The notes: generated by a model not told the origin, from the sequence alone. A stretch of DNA of 64,000 nt from Lachnospiraceae bacterium (GCA_910575035.1 CAJTDL010000005.1:186001-250000), one strand, 5' to 3'. Shown: positions 52,932 through 64,000, numbered from the stretch's first letter. Made by a program: numbers and translations.

Positions 52932-52988
52932 CTAAGTGGATCTATATCCTCCTTTTTCGTCTTTGATCGTGTAACTAAATTCCTTCAT
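52932..52988 (-). pseudogene. HPr-like gene stub
   Basis: Eighteen codons starting MKEFSYTIKDEKG, matching the first strand of HPr-family proteins, where IHARPAG would come next. Instead it reads GYRST and stops. It has its own AAGGAG ribosome binding site, and its ATG overlaps the TGA of the GH13 stub. It looks like the 5' end of a former ptsH-like gene left by a deletion. Confidence 0.5.
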
Positions 52989-53407
52989 GATTCTTTCTCC
53001 TTTTTGAAGATATAATAATCCATATATTCTTTGTCACCTGAAAGCGCTTTCCGAAACCATTCATGCTGTGTAGATGTATGGTTGAATACCATATCAAACA
53101 TAAGGCCTATGCCACGTTCTTCTGCTTCTGCAATCAATTCATCCACATCTGCCATCGTACCAAACAGCGGATGAATCTTCCTGTAATCTTCTACATCATA
53201 CCCATTGTCATTCAGGGGCGAGGCAAAAAACGGCGTGCTCCAAATATCATCAACTCCCAGGTCTTTTATATTATCCAGTTTTTTGATGATTCCCTGAATA
53301 TCTCCGATTCTATCTCCGTTGCTGTCACAAAAAGATTTCGGGTAAATCTGATAAACTGTGCTTCCTCTAAAAAATCTTTCAAGGAATCTGCCATAAGAAA
53401 TAATCAA
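52985..53407 (-). pseudogene. Truncated GH13 alpha-glucosidase stub
   Basis: A 140-residue fragment of a GH13 oligo-1,6-glucosidase/trehalose-6-phosphate hydrolase-type enzyme (normally about 550 residues). It carries STVYQIYPKSFCDSNGDRIG, the DDIWSTPFFASPLNDNGYDV segment and conserved region I (DMVFNHTSTQHEWF). It then ends at KKEKES. All catalytic residues of the later regions are missing. The first residues (MIISYGRFLERFF) do not match the family, so the 5' end is also altered. An HPr stub follows with a 4-base overlap. Confidence 0.85.
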
Positions 53408-53619
53408 ACTCCCACAACAAAAGTCTTATGCTTTGCAGAAATTACTACAGATCAAAAAATATCCAATAAGACTGGCTTTCATCTTTGCATCATAGCTGAC
53501 CCGTTTCTGTAGGAGCGGAGGAAGATACCCCTTCCGCATATAATGGCTACCCGGACACACTTTGTTCAACCAGGAAAAAACGATTTGTCATTGATGATTC
53601 CATTTGCCGCCCCCCTCCC

Positions 53620-54756
53620 TCAATACCCTTCCGGTATCTCACAAGGCTCCAGTTCATAATACACGCCATTAATTTCAACGCCCGCCATATCTTCCGGATC
53701 TACCATCAGATTGCGGTTTATAAAATACTCCAATGGGCTTTCTTGGTTTCCGTCATCCTTATTATTCCCATAATAGTGGCTTGCTGCAATACACATCTTG
53801 TCCATAACTGGATTATCCGGCCAATTCTCCCAGATAATCCCTCCCCCATAGGAATAGATAGGCATTTTTGTCCCGTCTTTCCGATAAAAAATAACCTCCT
53901 TGTCGCCAAGCTCCAATTCATCCCCATATTTCTCGCATTCCTCCACATACCCTTTATCCGGCACTACAATAAGGTTTCCATAATCATCCTGTTCTTCCAC
54001 ATAGGCCCCATGGTTGTCCCCATAAATCCCAAAGGACAGCTTTGACGCCTTCAGATACCTTGGCGTATAATACTTGCTGGGCGACCCTTTCCCCACAAGC
54101 CTGTAAGAAAAAACGTCCAGATTACTCTTCAGCGTGATGACGCCTATCCCCTGCTTATGGTATAAGGGATAAAATAAGGTTTGCTTGACATTGTCATACT
54201 TAAATTCTCCTTGGTCACGCTGGCAAAATGTAAAATACCTTTTGGTATCTGTGGCCATATCCTTCCGCTCTGCAAAAAAATATGCGCCGCCAACATGGTT
54301 ATCCCCAACGTTTGCAAACCGTATCTCCGGCCAGGCGCCGTGTATACTTTCAAAATTGTACAGCGCCAGCCATTCCTCACCTTCCTTATCCAATGCCTCA
54401 TAGCAGATATTAAAATACATGCATGCGCCGTCAGACATCATTTCCTGAATCTGCATCCTGACATGCTCATCCTGGTCCTCATATACATTATGCATCACCT
54501 CTGGAGCCCCATCCGTATCCACAAACAGGAATTCATGGAATAAATTCTTCATGCCCTCTGCCAGCCCTGTCTGCGGTATGAAAAGGATTGACACAAACAC
54601 GGCTGCTGCGAGCCCAAAGGCCCATTTGGCAATGCGCTTTTGCCTAACCCGTTTCTTCCTCTTTGCAGCCTTCTCCTCAATGGCTTCCCAGATCCACTCC
54701 CTTGTCTCCTTGCCTGGCAGCAAATCCTCCTGCATCCTCTGATAATCTTTCCTCAT
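53620..54756 (-). CDS. Anti-sigma factor-like membrane protein
   Basis: A 378-residue protein. The N-terminal 43 residues are charged and cytoplasmic, a transmembrane helix follows (about 44-60; KWAFGLAAAVFVSILFI), and the large C-terminal part is outside. It starts 4 bases after an ECF sigma gene, the standard arrangement for a cognate anti-sigma factor. The outer domain (for example ACMYFNICYEALDKEGEEWL) resembles DUF4179-type anti-sigma ectodomains but is not identified with certainty. Confidence 0.75.
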   Translation of the reverse strand: MRKDYQRMQEDLLPGKETREWIWEAIEEKAAKRKKRVRQKRIAKWAFGLAAAVFVSILFIPQTGLAEGMKNLFHEFLFVDTDGAPEVMHNVYEDQDEHVRMQIQEMMSDGACMYFNICYEALDKEGEEWLALYNFESIHGAWPEIRFANVGDNHVGGAYFFAERKDMATDTKRYFTFCQRDQGEFKYDNVKQTLFYPLYHKQGIGVITLKSNLDVFSYRLVGKGSPSKYYTPRYLKASKLSFGIYGDNHGAYVEEQDDYGNLIVVPDKGYVEECEKYGDELELGDKEVIFYRKDGTKMPIYSYGGGIIWENWPDNPVMDKMCIAASHYYGNNKDDGNQESPLEYFINRNLMVDPEDMAGVEINGVYYELEPCEIPEGY

Positions 54757-54760
54757 ATCA

Positions 54761-55288
54761 TCACCATGCCTTTCTTATCTTTCCCTCTAGCTCACCCTCC
54801 TGGGAATTGTCTTCCTGGCCTTTCCCTGGCGAAAGTTCCAGCCGCAGCAGTTCCCTGGCCTTAGCCAGGCGGCTGCGCACTGTGGACGCATTGGTATGGA
54901 GCATTTTTGCAATTTCCCTGCTCTGGTACCCTTCAAAATAATACAGGTACACTGGCAGCCGGTATTTCTCATCCAGCTCCTCTACCATCCGCAGCAATAA
55001 ATTATCCGGATCCTCCCTTCCTGCATCATGCAGGGCAGCATCATAAGCCACCTGCCTCTTGCGCCAGCTTTTCCGAAGCTGGCTTTTACAGCAGTTAGAG
55101 GCTGTCACGATCAGCCATGCCTTCGCTTTTTCCCCATCCTGGTATTGGAAACGGCTCTGCAATAGCCGCAGGAAAGTTTCCTGCACCATGTCACAGGCAT
55201 CTGCCTCATTTTTCATATAGAGGAAGCATACACTGTACACTGCCGCAAAATATTCCTGGTACAAACTTTCTGCTTCTTTCACCCGCAT
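54761..55288 (-). CDS. ECF sigma factor
   Basis: A 175-residue sigma-70 ECF protein. Region 2 spans LYQEYFAAVYSVCFLYMKNE to DMVQETFLRLL and region 4 YRLPVYLYYFEGYQSREIAK to STVRSRLAKARELLRLEL. The start is the ATG after AGGAG; a GTG seven codons upstream overlaps that ribosome binding site and is unlikely. It is coupled to the anti-sigma gene. A cre-like palindrome lies about 60 bases upstream, hinting at carbon control. Confidence 0.9.
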   Translation of the reverse strand: MRVKEAESLYQEYFAAVYSVCFLYMKNEADACDMVQETFLRLLQSRFQYQDGEKAKAWLIVTASNCCKSQLRKSWRKRQVAYDAALHDAGREDPDNLLLRMVEELDEKYRLPVYLYYFEGYQSREIAKMLHTNASTVRSRLAKARELLRLELSPGKGQEDNSQEGELEGKIRKAW

Positions 55289-55347
55289 CCTTTCACTCCT
55301 TCCTGGCACACTATCTATTCAAAACAAGCGTCTCCCTCTGCAGTTTT

Positions 55348-55361
55348 TGTAAGCGCTTACA
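55348..55361. promoter_or_regulatory. cre-like CcpA operator
   Basis: TGTAAGCGCTTACA is a perfect 14-base palindrome that matches the catabolite-responsive element consensus. It lies upstream of the ECF sigma gene and downstream of the sugar isomerase gene's terminator, so the sigma operon is the likelier target. Confidence 0.65.
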
Positions 55362-55449
55362 TAGATAAAACGGCTTAGACTGTGGATCTGTCCATGGAAA
55401 AAAAAATAGCATAAAAATGAAAATAATACAAGATAACATACAGCTTTGA

Positions 55450-55514
55450 AAAATAGAAAAATGGCGTAAGGGCAACGCATGATACAAATAAAATGCAAAA
55501 ATTGCCCTACGCCA
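55450..55514 (-). terminator. Terminator of the isomerase-kinase operon
   Basis: On the minus strand ATGGCGTAGGGCAA pairs with TTGCCCTTACGCCAT around a 25-base interior that includes GCAT/ATGC. TTTTTCTATTTTT follows. It begins about 50 bases after the isomerase stop. Confidence 0.7.
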
Positions 55515-55562
55515 TCTATTATTACCTGGCCAATAAGCCTGGCATCATCAAACTCTCACTTT

Positions 55563-57038
55563 TCAGCAAAATGGGTTCTCGGTAGGATACCGCATTCCTT
55601 TGGGCTGGTTGAACCCAATCTCATCTACTGGCACTCCCAGGTATTTGAATACCTCATACAAGGCTTTTCCAAAGTGTCCAAATGCAACTGCGCCGTGATG
55701 GGGGTAATTTTTCTCAAGCAATACATGGCGGTAAAACCTGCCCATTTCCGGGATGGCAAATACCCCGATTGCCCCAAAGGACCGCGTGGCCACTGGAAGC
55801 ACCTCACCCTGCGCGATATAAGCCCGCAGCCTTGCATCCGATGTGCTCTGCAAACGGTAGAAGGTGATGTCGCCTGGCACAATATCACCCTCTAAGGTTC
55901 CCTGGGTCACTTCTTCTGGCAGGCTCCTTGCCATAATCAGCTGGTACTTCATCTCGCAGAAGGACAATTTTGGGGAAGGGGTATTCCCGCAGTGGAAGCC
56001 CATAAAGGTATCCTTTAAGGTATAGCCATATTTCCCTTTGATCTCACTCTCATACATATCTGCCGGGACAGAATTGTTAATATCCAGCAATGTCACGGCA
56101 TCCTGGCTGACCACTGTGCCGATAAACTCACTTAAAGCGCCGTAAATATCCACCTCGCAGGATACCGGGATTCCGCGCTGCGTTAGGCGGCTGTTTACAT
56201 AGCAGGGCACAAAGCCAAACTGTGTCTGGAATGCCGGCCAGCATTTTCCTGCGATGGCCACATACGCACGGCTGCCTTTATGGGCCTCTACCCAATCGGT
56301 TAATGTAATTTCATACTGGGCTAATTTTGCAAGGATTTCCGGCTTTTTATTGCCTGCCCCAAGCTCTGTTTCCATTTCAGCCACAACTGCCGGGATCCTC
56401 TTATCCCCTGCATGCTTATGGAAGGCTTCATACAGATCCAGCTCTGAATTTTCCTCAATTTCCACGCCCAGGTTATAGAGCTGCTGGATGGGCGCATTGC
56501 ATGCCAGGAAGTTCTCTGGCCTTGGCCCAAAAGAGATGATCTTCAGGTTCCGAAGCCCCAGGATTGCCCTTGCAATGGGCGCAAATTCATGGATCATATC
56601 TGCGCATTCAAAAGCCGTGCCTACCGGATACTCCGGGATATATGCCTTCAGGCTGCGGAGCTTCAGGTTATAGCTTGCATTCAGCATCCCGCAGTAAGCA
56701 TCGCCCCTGCCCTGGATCAGGTTGTCCCCCCTCTCCTCTGCTGCGGCGACCACCATGGCAGGGCCGTCAAATTCCTTGACTAAAAGCGTCTCTGGCGTCT
56801 CCGGGCCAAAGTTCCCCAAATAAACTGCCAGCGCATTGCAGCCGGCCTCCTTGAGGTCTGCAAGTGCTTCCCGCATATGGATCTCATTTTCCACACAGAC
56901 AGGGCATTCATAGATATCGCCGTATTTTTCCTGGTATGCCTTTATAACTGCCTCCCTCCTAGAGACAGACAATTCCATTGGAAAACAATCCCGGCTGACT
57001 GCTACAACTCCTATTTTTTCTTTGGGCATATTATTCAT
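55563..57038 (-). CDS. L-fucose/L-arabinose isomerase family protein
   Basis: A 491-residue sugar isomerase. The N-terminal domain begins KIGVVAVSRDCFPMELSVSR, and the C-terminal catalytic domain contains MGFHCGNTPSPKLSFCEMKY and the HHGAVAFGHFGKAL block. It converts an aldose to a ketose using Mn2+. Because the next gene upstream is a xylulokinase-type kinase, the substrate may be an aldopentose or 6-deoxyhexose; L-fucose itself is not proven. The start was set at MNNMPKEKIG with GAGAGG upstream, rather than an extension 26 codons longer. Confidence 0.85.
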   Translation of the reverse strand: MNNMPKEKIGVVAVSRDCFPMELSVSRREAVIKAYQEKYGDIYECPVCVENEIHMREALADLKEAGCNALAVYLGNFGPETPETLLVKEFDGPAMVVAAAEERGDNLIQGRGDAYCGMLNASYNLKLRSLKAYIPEYPVGTAFECADMIHEFAPIARAILGLRNLKIISFGPRPENFLACNAPIQQLYNLGVEIEENSELDLYEAFHKHAGDKRIPAVVAEMETELGAGNKKPEILAKLAQYEITLTDWVEAHKGSRAYVAIAGKCWPAFQTQFGFVPCYVNSRLTQRGIPVSCEVDIYGALSEFIGTVVSQDAVTLLDINNSVPADMYESEIKGKYGYTLKDTFMGFHCGNTPSPKLSFCEMKYQLIMARSLPEEVTQGTLEGDIVPGDITFYRLQSTSDARLRAYIAQGEVLPVATRSFGAIGVFAIPEMGRFYRHVLLEKNYPHHGAVAFGHFGKALYEVFKYLGVPVDEIGFNQPKGMRYPTENPFC

Positions 57039-57122
57039 GTTTATTCCTCTCTTTCTCGTTTTTATAACTCCGGCGGTTAAATATCGCAGGAGTAATATTT
57101 TCCTGGACAGGCGCATCGGCGC

Positions 57123-58595
57123 TTAGCATCCAAGCTTCTCAAATAAGGGCTTGCACACCGGGTAGATCTCCCGGAATTGCTGATACCGCTTCTCATACAG
57201 CGCGGACAGCCCTTTTTCTGGCTCAATTGTTTCCGCAACCCTTACAATTTTCCGGGCTGCCTCTGCCACAGACCCGTATTCCCCACAGGCCACCGCTGCC
57301 AGCATAGCGCCTCCCAGGCCAGGGCCTTCTTCATTTTCCAGCACATCTACCTTAATATTCAGCACATTGGCCAGTATCTTCCTCCAAAGGGGGCTTTTCG
57401 CGCCGCCGCCGCAGATTTTTGTCCTTTCAATCTGGATTCCCAGGGATTTTGCCACCTCCAGGGAATCCCGCAATGCAAAAGCCACGCCTTCCAGAACCGC
57501 CTGGGTCATATCTGCCCGCGTTGTGTCCATGGTCAGCCCGATAAACGTCCCCCTGGCATTGGGGTCATTATGGGGGGAACGCTCCCCCATCAGGTAAGGC
57601 AGGAAAAATACATGGTTCTCCCCAAGCTTTGTGGCCTGCCCTTGCTCCTTGGCGTAATCCTTTGTCCCAATAATCTCATCCATCCACCATTTATTGCAGG
57701 AAGCGGCGCTCAGCATGCATCCCATCAGGTGGTAGGTTCCGTCTGCGTGGCCAAAGGCATGGAGCGCATGGTGTTTGTCTGCCCCAAAGGACTTAGCAGA
57801 AATAAATACCGTGCCGCTGGTTCCCAGGGAAATGTTGCAGGCGCCATCCCCGACTGTCCCAGTCCCAACTGCAGCCGCTGCATTGTCCCCAGCGCCTGCG
57901 GCCACGACTGTTTTCTCTGGCAGGCCAAGCTCTGCCGCAGCCTCTGGCTTCAGGTGCCCAACCGGCTCATAACTCTCAAAAACCCTGGGCAGCCATTCCT
58001 CCCGGATTCCGCAAATCCCGCACATTTCCTTTGACCAGCGCCGATGCTCCACATCAAAAAACAAAGTACCAGAAGCGTCTGAAACATCTGTACAATGAAC
58101 GCCGCTTAAACAGTAAGCCAAATAATCTTTTGGCAGCATGACTTTACAGATTTTTGCAAAATTTTCCGGCTCATTCTCCTTCATCCACAGAACCTTTGGC
58201 GCTGTAAATCCCGGAAAAGAAATATTGGCGGTGTGTTTTGCCAATGTCTCCTGCCCAACCACCTGGTTCAGATAATCGGACTCCTTCGCAGTGCGCCCGT
58301 CGTTCCACAAGATAGCCGGACGGATCACCTGATCCCTGGCGTCCAACGCCACCAGCCCATGCATCTGCCCGCCAAAGCTGATGCCTGCCACCTGAGATCT
58401 GTCGCTTCCCTCCAGCAATTCCTTCAATCCTGCCATGGTTTCCTGATACCAGTCCCTGGGATCCTGCTGGGACCAGCCGGGCTTTGGGAAGCTGATGGGA
58501 TATTCCCGGCTTACAGCCTTTAAGATTTTGCCATCCCCCTGCATCAACAAAAGCTTAACCGCAGAAGTCCCTAAATCAATTCCTATATAATTCAT
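57123..58595 (-). CDS. Xylulokinase-type FGGY carbohydrate kinase
   Basis: A 490-residue FGGY kinase. The ATP site starts MNYIGIDLGTSAVKLLLMQG, GISFGGQMHGLVALD follows, the catalytic base lies in AGAGDNAAAAVG, and GGGAKSPLWRKILANVLN is the FGGY C-terminal signature. It matches XylB best; D-xylulose or another ketose from the adjacent isomerase is the likely substrate. AGGAGGAGGAT fixes the start; an upstream extension would overlap the operator palindrome. Confidence 0.9.
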   Translation of the reverse strand: MNYIGIDLGTSAVKLLLMQGDGKILKAVSREYPISFPKPGWSQQDPRDWYQETMAGLKELLEGSDRSQVAGISFGGQMHGLVALDARDQVIRPAILWNDGRTAKESDYLNQVVGQETLAKHTANISFPGFTAPKVLWMKENEPENFAKICKVMLPKDYLAYCLSGVHCTDVSDASGTLFFDVEHRRWSKEMCGICGIREEWLPRVFESYEPVGHLKPEAAAELGLPEKTVVAAGAGDNAAAAVGTGTVGDGACNISLGTSGTVFISAKSFGADKHHALHAFGHADGTYHLMGCMLSAASCNKWWMDEIIGTKDYAKEQGQATKLGENHVFFLPYLMGERSPHNDPNARGTFIGLTMDTTRADMTQAVLEGVAFALRDSLEVAKSLGIQIERTKICGGGAKSPLWRKILANVLNIKVDVLENEEGPGLGGAMLAAVACGEYGSVAEAARKIVRVAETIEPEKGLSALYEKRYQQFREIYPVCKPLFEKLGC

Positions 58596-58628
58596 ATCCT
58601 CCTCCTTAAAATAGCCACAGCGCATAAT

Positions 58629-58640
58629 GTGCACGTGCAC
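58629..58640. promoter_or_regulatory. Operator-like palindrome upstream of the sugar kinase
   Basis: GTGCACGTGCAC is a perfect 12-base palindrome 34 bases before the kinase start, placed where a LacI- or GntR-type repressor would block transcription. The regulator is not in the window. Confidence 0.5.
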
Positions 58641-59000
58641 GTTTTTGCTATCATAACTCCAAACCAGAAAATTTACAACTGTTTTTTGACAATTAAAAAA
58701 TTTTTATGCAATTATACTAATTTTTCCTTTGGGATTTGTGCAATATTCACTTTGCAAAGAAAGGAGCCCATTGATTGTCCCCCAATAGAAACCCATAGAT
58801 TGTATTTACTAAAATTTCATCCAAAACCTTCCTGGAATAACCCGAATCACTGATTCTATACTGCCAAATTCCCTGCGGCCTGCTGTGCGGCGCCAAATTT
58901 GCCGCACAGCAGGCCTGCAGGGGATTTGCCCCATAACAGCGCTATGATGTATTATTCCATCCGAAAGCCCCTGCCATAATAACTGACTTATTTTAAACCC
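58641..59000. other. Intergenic region with a large hairpin
   Basis: At 58872-58920 CTGCGGCCTGCTGTGCGGC pairs with GCCGCACAGCAGGCCTGCAG around AAATTT. It lies about 80 bases past the trpB2 stop, with no T-tract, so it may stabilise or end that mRNA. The rest is AT-rich promoter DNA. Confidence 0.6.
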
Positions 59001-60368
59001 TCAGATTCTCGGCAGCTGCGCAATGGATTTTTGCAGGTCTTCCTCTGTTGGGATATAATCATTCATTTCCCCATCGTTATATTTTTGGTAAGCAACCATA
59101 TCAAAATACCCTGTGCCTGTCAATCCAAATACAATGTTTTTCTCTTCCCCGGTTTCTTTGCATTTCAGCGCCTCATCAACGGCAACCTTAATCGCATGGC
59201 TGCTTTCCGGCGCAGGCAGGATTCCTTCGATTCTTGCAAACATCTCAGCTGCCTTAAATACCTCTGTCTGCTCCACGCTCCTGGCCTCTAACAGCTTTTG
59301 GTCATACAGTTCTGATACCACAGAGCTCATGCCATGGTATCGCAGCCCTCCTGCATGGTTGGCAGAAGGAATAAAGCCGCTCCCCAGAGTGTACATCTTT
59401 GCAAGGGGGCAGACTTTCCCGGTATCACAGAAATCATAAGCATACACGCCCCTGGTCAGGCTTGGGCAGGAAGCTGGCTCCACGGCAATTATCTTATAAT
59501 CTGCCTCTCCCCTTAAGATCTCCCCTGCAAATGGGGAAATCAGGCCGCCCAGATTGGATCCGCCTCCTGCGCAGCCAATAATCATATCTGCCTTAATGCC
59601 ATATTTATCCAATGCCGCCTTAGCCTCCATGCCAATGACCGACTGATGCAGCAGCACCTGGGAAAGCACAGAGCCAAGCACATAACGGTACCCTTCCTGG
59701 CTGGTAGCCGCCTCAACAGCCTCAGAAATGGCACAGCCAAGGCTTCCGGTCGTCCCTGGGAATTCTTCATTGATCTTACGCCCCACATTGGTGTTCATGG
59801 ATGGGGATGGGGTAACCTTTGCGCCATAGGTGCGCATCACCTCACGGCGGAAGGGCTTCTGCTCATAAGAGCATTTCACCATATACACCTGGCAGTCCAG
59901 GTCAAAATAAGAGCATGCCATAGAAAGCGCCGTGCCCCACTGCCCTGCCCCTGTCTCTGTAGTCACGCCCTTCAATCCCTGCTTCTTCGCATAATAGGCC
60001 TGGGCAATGGCAGAATTGAGCTTATGGCTCCCTGAAGTATTGTTCCCCTCAAATTTGTAATAAATATGGGCTGGCGTGTCCAGCTTCTGCTCCAGGCAGT
60101 ATGCACGGACCAATGGTGAAGGGCGGTACATTTTGTAAAAATCCTGGATTTCCTGGGGAATGTCAAAGTATGGCGTTGTCTCATCCAGTTCCTGCTTGGC
60201 CAGCTCCTGGCAGAAAATGCCAGAAAGCTCTTCCTCCGTCACTGGCTGCAGCGTGCCTGGGTTTAAGATGGGCGCGGGCTTTTTCTTCATATCCGCCCGG
60301 ACATTATACCATTGCTTTGGCATCTCCTGCTCTTCCAGATAAATTTTGTAAGGTATCTTCTGATTCAT
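59001..60368 (-). CDS. trpB2: TrpB2-type tryptophan synthase beta chain
   Basis: A 455-residue PLP enzyme of the TrpB2 class, longer at the N-terminus than TrpB1. The PLP Lys is in GNNTSGSHKLNSA (Lys116), the substrate loop is TETGAGQWGTALSMA, and the phosphate loop is GCAGGGSNLGGLISPF. It joins indole and serine to tryptophan, usually without TrpA. No other trp gene is nearby, so it probably salvages indole. A Trp T-box precedes it. Confidence 0.93.
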   Translation of the reverse strand: MNQKIPYKIYLEEQEMPKQWYNVRADMKKKPAPILNPGTLQPVTEEELSGIFCQELAKQELDETTPYFDIPQEIQDFYKMYRPSPLVRAYCLEQKLDTPAHIYYKFEGNNTSGSHKLNSAIAQAYYAKKQGLKGVTTETGAGQWGTALSMACSYFDLDCQVYMVKCSYEQKPFRREVMRTYGAKVTPSPSMNTNVGRKINEEFPGTTGSLGCAISEAVEAATSQEGYRYVLGSVLSQVLLHQSVIGMEAKAALDKYGIKADMIIGCAGGGSNLGGLISPFAGEILRGEADYKIIAVEPASCPSLTRGVYAYDFCDTGKVCPLAKMYTLGSGFIPSANHAGGLRYHGMSSVVSELYDQKLLEARSVEQTEVFKAAEMFARIEGILPAPESSHAIKVAVDEALKCKETGEEKNIVFGLTGTGYFDMVAYQKYNDGEMNDYIPTEEDLQKSIAQLPRI

Positions 60369-60567
60369 ATCCTTTCCTCTCTTTCCTAAAATTTGTTATG
60401 CCCTAAACTGGCATATTCGCATCCTGCAAAGGCCACAGAAGTTTTTTCCAATCCGCCGCAGCACCTCCACTATGGCAAGCCCTGCGGTTCTGCCTGGAGG
60501 GCTTTTTACCTTAAACCAAAAAAATCCCTTCAGCATTGCCTAACCAAGAATTATCTAAATTCAAGAT

Positions 60568-60840
60568 AAAAAACTCCTGTCCTATAGAAAAAATAGGACA
60601 GGAGTATCATCTACTTCTGCGGTGCCACCTAATTTCATTCCGAAGAATGCACTCTGCTGTGTACTGACATACACTCCTGCTGTAACGTGCAGCCACGTCT
60701 CCCCTACTGCCGGATCCCCGGTTTCAGTTCGCCCTCACGAGTCCATTCCCCTATCTTCCCATTACTGCACTCCCACCGCCTGCAGCTCTCTGAAATGTTC
60801 CAAAAAGGTACTTCTCTCGCTCAAAGGTTTCTTTTTCTTA
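60568..60840 (-). promoter_or_regulatory. T-box riboswitch (Trp) of trpB2
   Basis: The minus-strand leader has the T-box AGGTGGCACCGC (60619-60630) and the terminator ACTCCTGTCCTAT...ATAGGACAGGAGTTTTTT. Stem I contains GAATGGACTC, with TGG after GAA as the Trp specifier codon. The AGAGAG and GCAGGCGGTGGGAGTG stem I landmarks are also present. It should allow trpB2 transcription when tRNA-Trp is uncharged. Confidence 0.9.
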
Positions 60841-60912
60841 AAATAGGATATCTGATTTTGCATTTGCTGTCAAGTATTTTAAATAGATTTCTTCTACAGA
60901 AAGTTCCCCATT

Positions 60913-61057
60913 GTTACTATTCACGGCCTGGAGGCCGCTCATAGCAACAATTCGGGGCGAAATTTAAAGTTTTGCTACGCAAAAATCGCCCCTCACTCCT
61001 GAATCATGTTCTCACGGAATGCGCAGTTCAGCGCATTCCTGAGCCATGAATAGTAAC
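60913..61057. repeat. MITE-like inverted-repeat element, copy 2
   Basis: Bounded by GTTACTATTCACGGC and GCCATGAATAGTAAC. The interior closely matches the copy at 26200-26343, including GCTCATAGCAACAATTC, CGCCCC, ACTCCTGAATCAT and TGCGCAGTTCAGCGCATTCC. It lies between the trpB2 leader and the cupin gene. Confidence 0.82.
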
Positions 61058-61108
61058 TCCCCATTTCCTTTATAAACTGCTGCTTTCACCTTTATCCCTC
61101 CTGACTGG

Positions 61109-61447
61109 TTAAGAATTTATCACTAACGCTATGAAAACTAACTCTTCCTTTTCTTGATTCAATATACCATGTTCATCCCCGTCCAGACAGATTACCGCCT
61201 CACCAGCTTTAATCTCATATTCTTCTCCATTATCTGTATAAAGTCCACGTCCCTGCATAATAAAGTAAATTTCGCTTTCCTGCTCATGACGGTGTATTCC
61301 TAATGAGGCACCCTGTTTCAGCCGGATTGTAATAAAACATCTGTTTTTTGAGTGCATCATATCACCTGATGCAATGTCACAGATATAGGCATCCCCTTTT
61401 CCCTGAAATAATTCGTGGGCAACCCTATCTTTTATTTGCAGCTTCAT
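61109..61447 (-). CDS. Small single-domain cupin protein
   Basis: A 112-residue cupin: LGIHRHEQESEIYFIMQGRG is the first metal-binding motif and GDEHGILNQEKEEL holds the second. AGGAGGTGG supports the start. It lies 52 bases after the GH1 gene in the same direction and is probably part of that sugar operon, perhaps as an isomerase or sensor. Substrate unknown. Confidence 0.88.
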   Translation of the reverse strand: MKLQIKDRVAHELFQGKGDAYICDIASGDMMHSKNRCFITIRLKQGASLGIHRHEQESEIYFIMQGRGLYTDNGEEYEIKAGEAVICLDGDEHGILNQEKEELVFIALVINS

Positions 61448-61499
61448 ATCTTACCACCTCCTGCAACCAACACCGAACCGCATGATAAATAGCAAAAAA

Positions 61500-64000
<2,501 letters not shown>

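Overview
The window reads as chromosomal DNA of a gut-type Clostridia member, most likely Lachnospiraceae. The grounds are AGGAGG-type ribosome binding sites, T-box leaders, a c-di-GMP-I riboswitch cluster, beta-glucoside PTS/GH1 operons, a PerR-rubrerythrin operon and the protein flavour of the housekeeping genes (dnaE-pfkA-spoU, rho, pheST-queA). No rRNA, tRNA or CRISPR array was seen. Assignment to a genus is not possible from the sequence alone.

Region 1 (1-14.9 kb) is the most distinctive. On the minus strand, in transcription order, it holds two promoter-like repeats, a 36-codon ORF with a strong ribosome binding site, three tandem c-di-GMP-I (GEMM) aptamers, a 1992-residue serine-rich repeat protein (SRRP), a 46-residue membrane microprotein, secY2, asp1, asp2, asp3, secA2, a 37-codon gtfA-like fragment, and gtfA running off the left edge. 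This is a complete accessory Sec export and glycosylation locus for one giant adhesin. The leader suggests that c-di-GMP controls production of the adhesin. The adhesin has a short signal peptide and a C-terminal membrane helix but no LPXTG motif. This combination is the best candidate for an undescribed system in the window.

Region 2 (15.6-23.3 kb) has a PTS EIIBCA + GH1 phospho-beta-glucosidase operon, an RpiR regulator, a secreted Ig/cyclophilin-like protein interrupted by one stop codon, an orphan PD-(D/E)xK-type nuclease, a YbaK deacylase and an XRE-cupin regulator. Region 3 (23.4-28.3 kb) has PerR with a perfect PerR box driving a rubredoxin / glutamate-synthase-like / rubrerythrin / rubredoxin fusion, then Eda aldolase and an MBL-fold hydrolase. 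A MITE-like 144-bp repeat family occurs here and again at 60.9 kb.

Region 4 (28.4-35.2 kb) has a Dus enzyme, a methyltransferase, a DUF2971 protein, a lipoprotein, and a SigV/RsiV-like ECF sigma/anti-sigma pair behind an ECF-type promoter. Region 5 (35.3-47.9 kb) is housekeeping: T-box-pheS-pheT-queA, rho with a charged insertion, and dnaE-pfkA-spoU methyltransferase.

Region 6 (48.1-55.4 kb) is a zone of gene decay: a frameshifted Uma2 gene, a broken Big2/helical-repeat/Fn3 surface protein, and a GH13 stub overlapping an HPr stub. Intact genes here are a CPBP protease, an aldo/keto reductase with two Fe-S motifs, and an ECF sigma/anti-sigma pair with a cre-like site. Region 7 (55.5-64 kb) has a sugar isomerase-kinase operon, a T-box-controlled TrpB2, a cupin, and a second GH1 + PTS operon that runs off the right edge.
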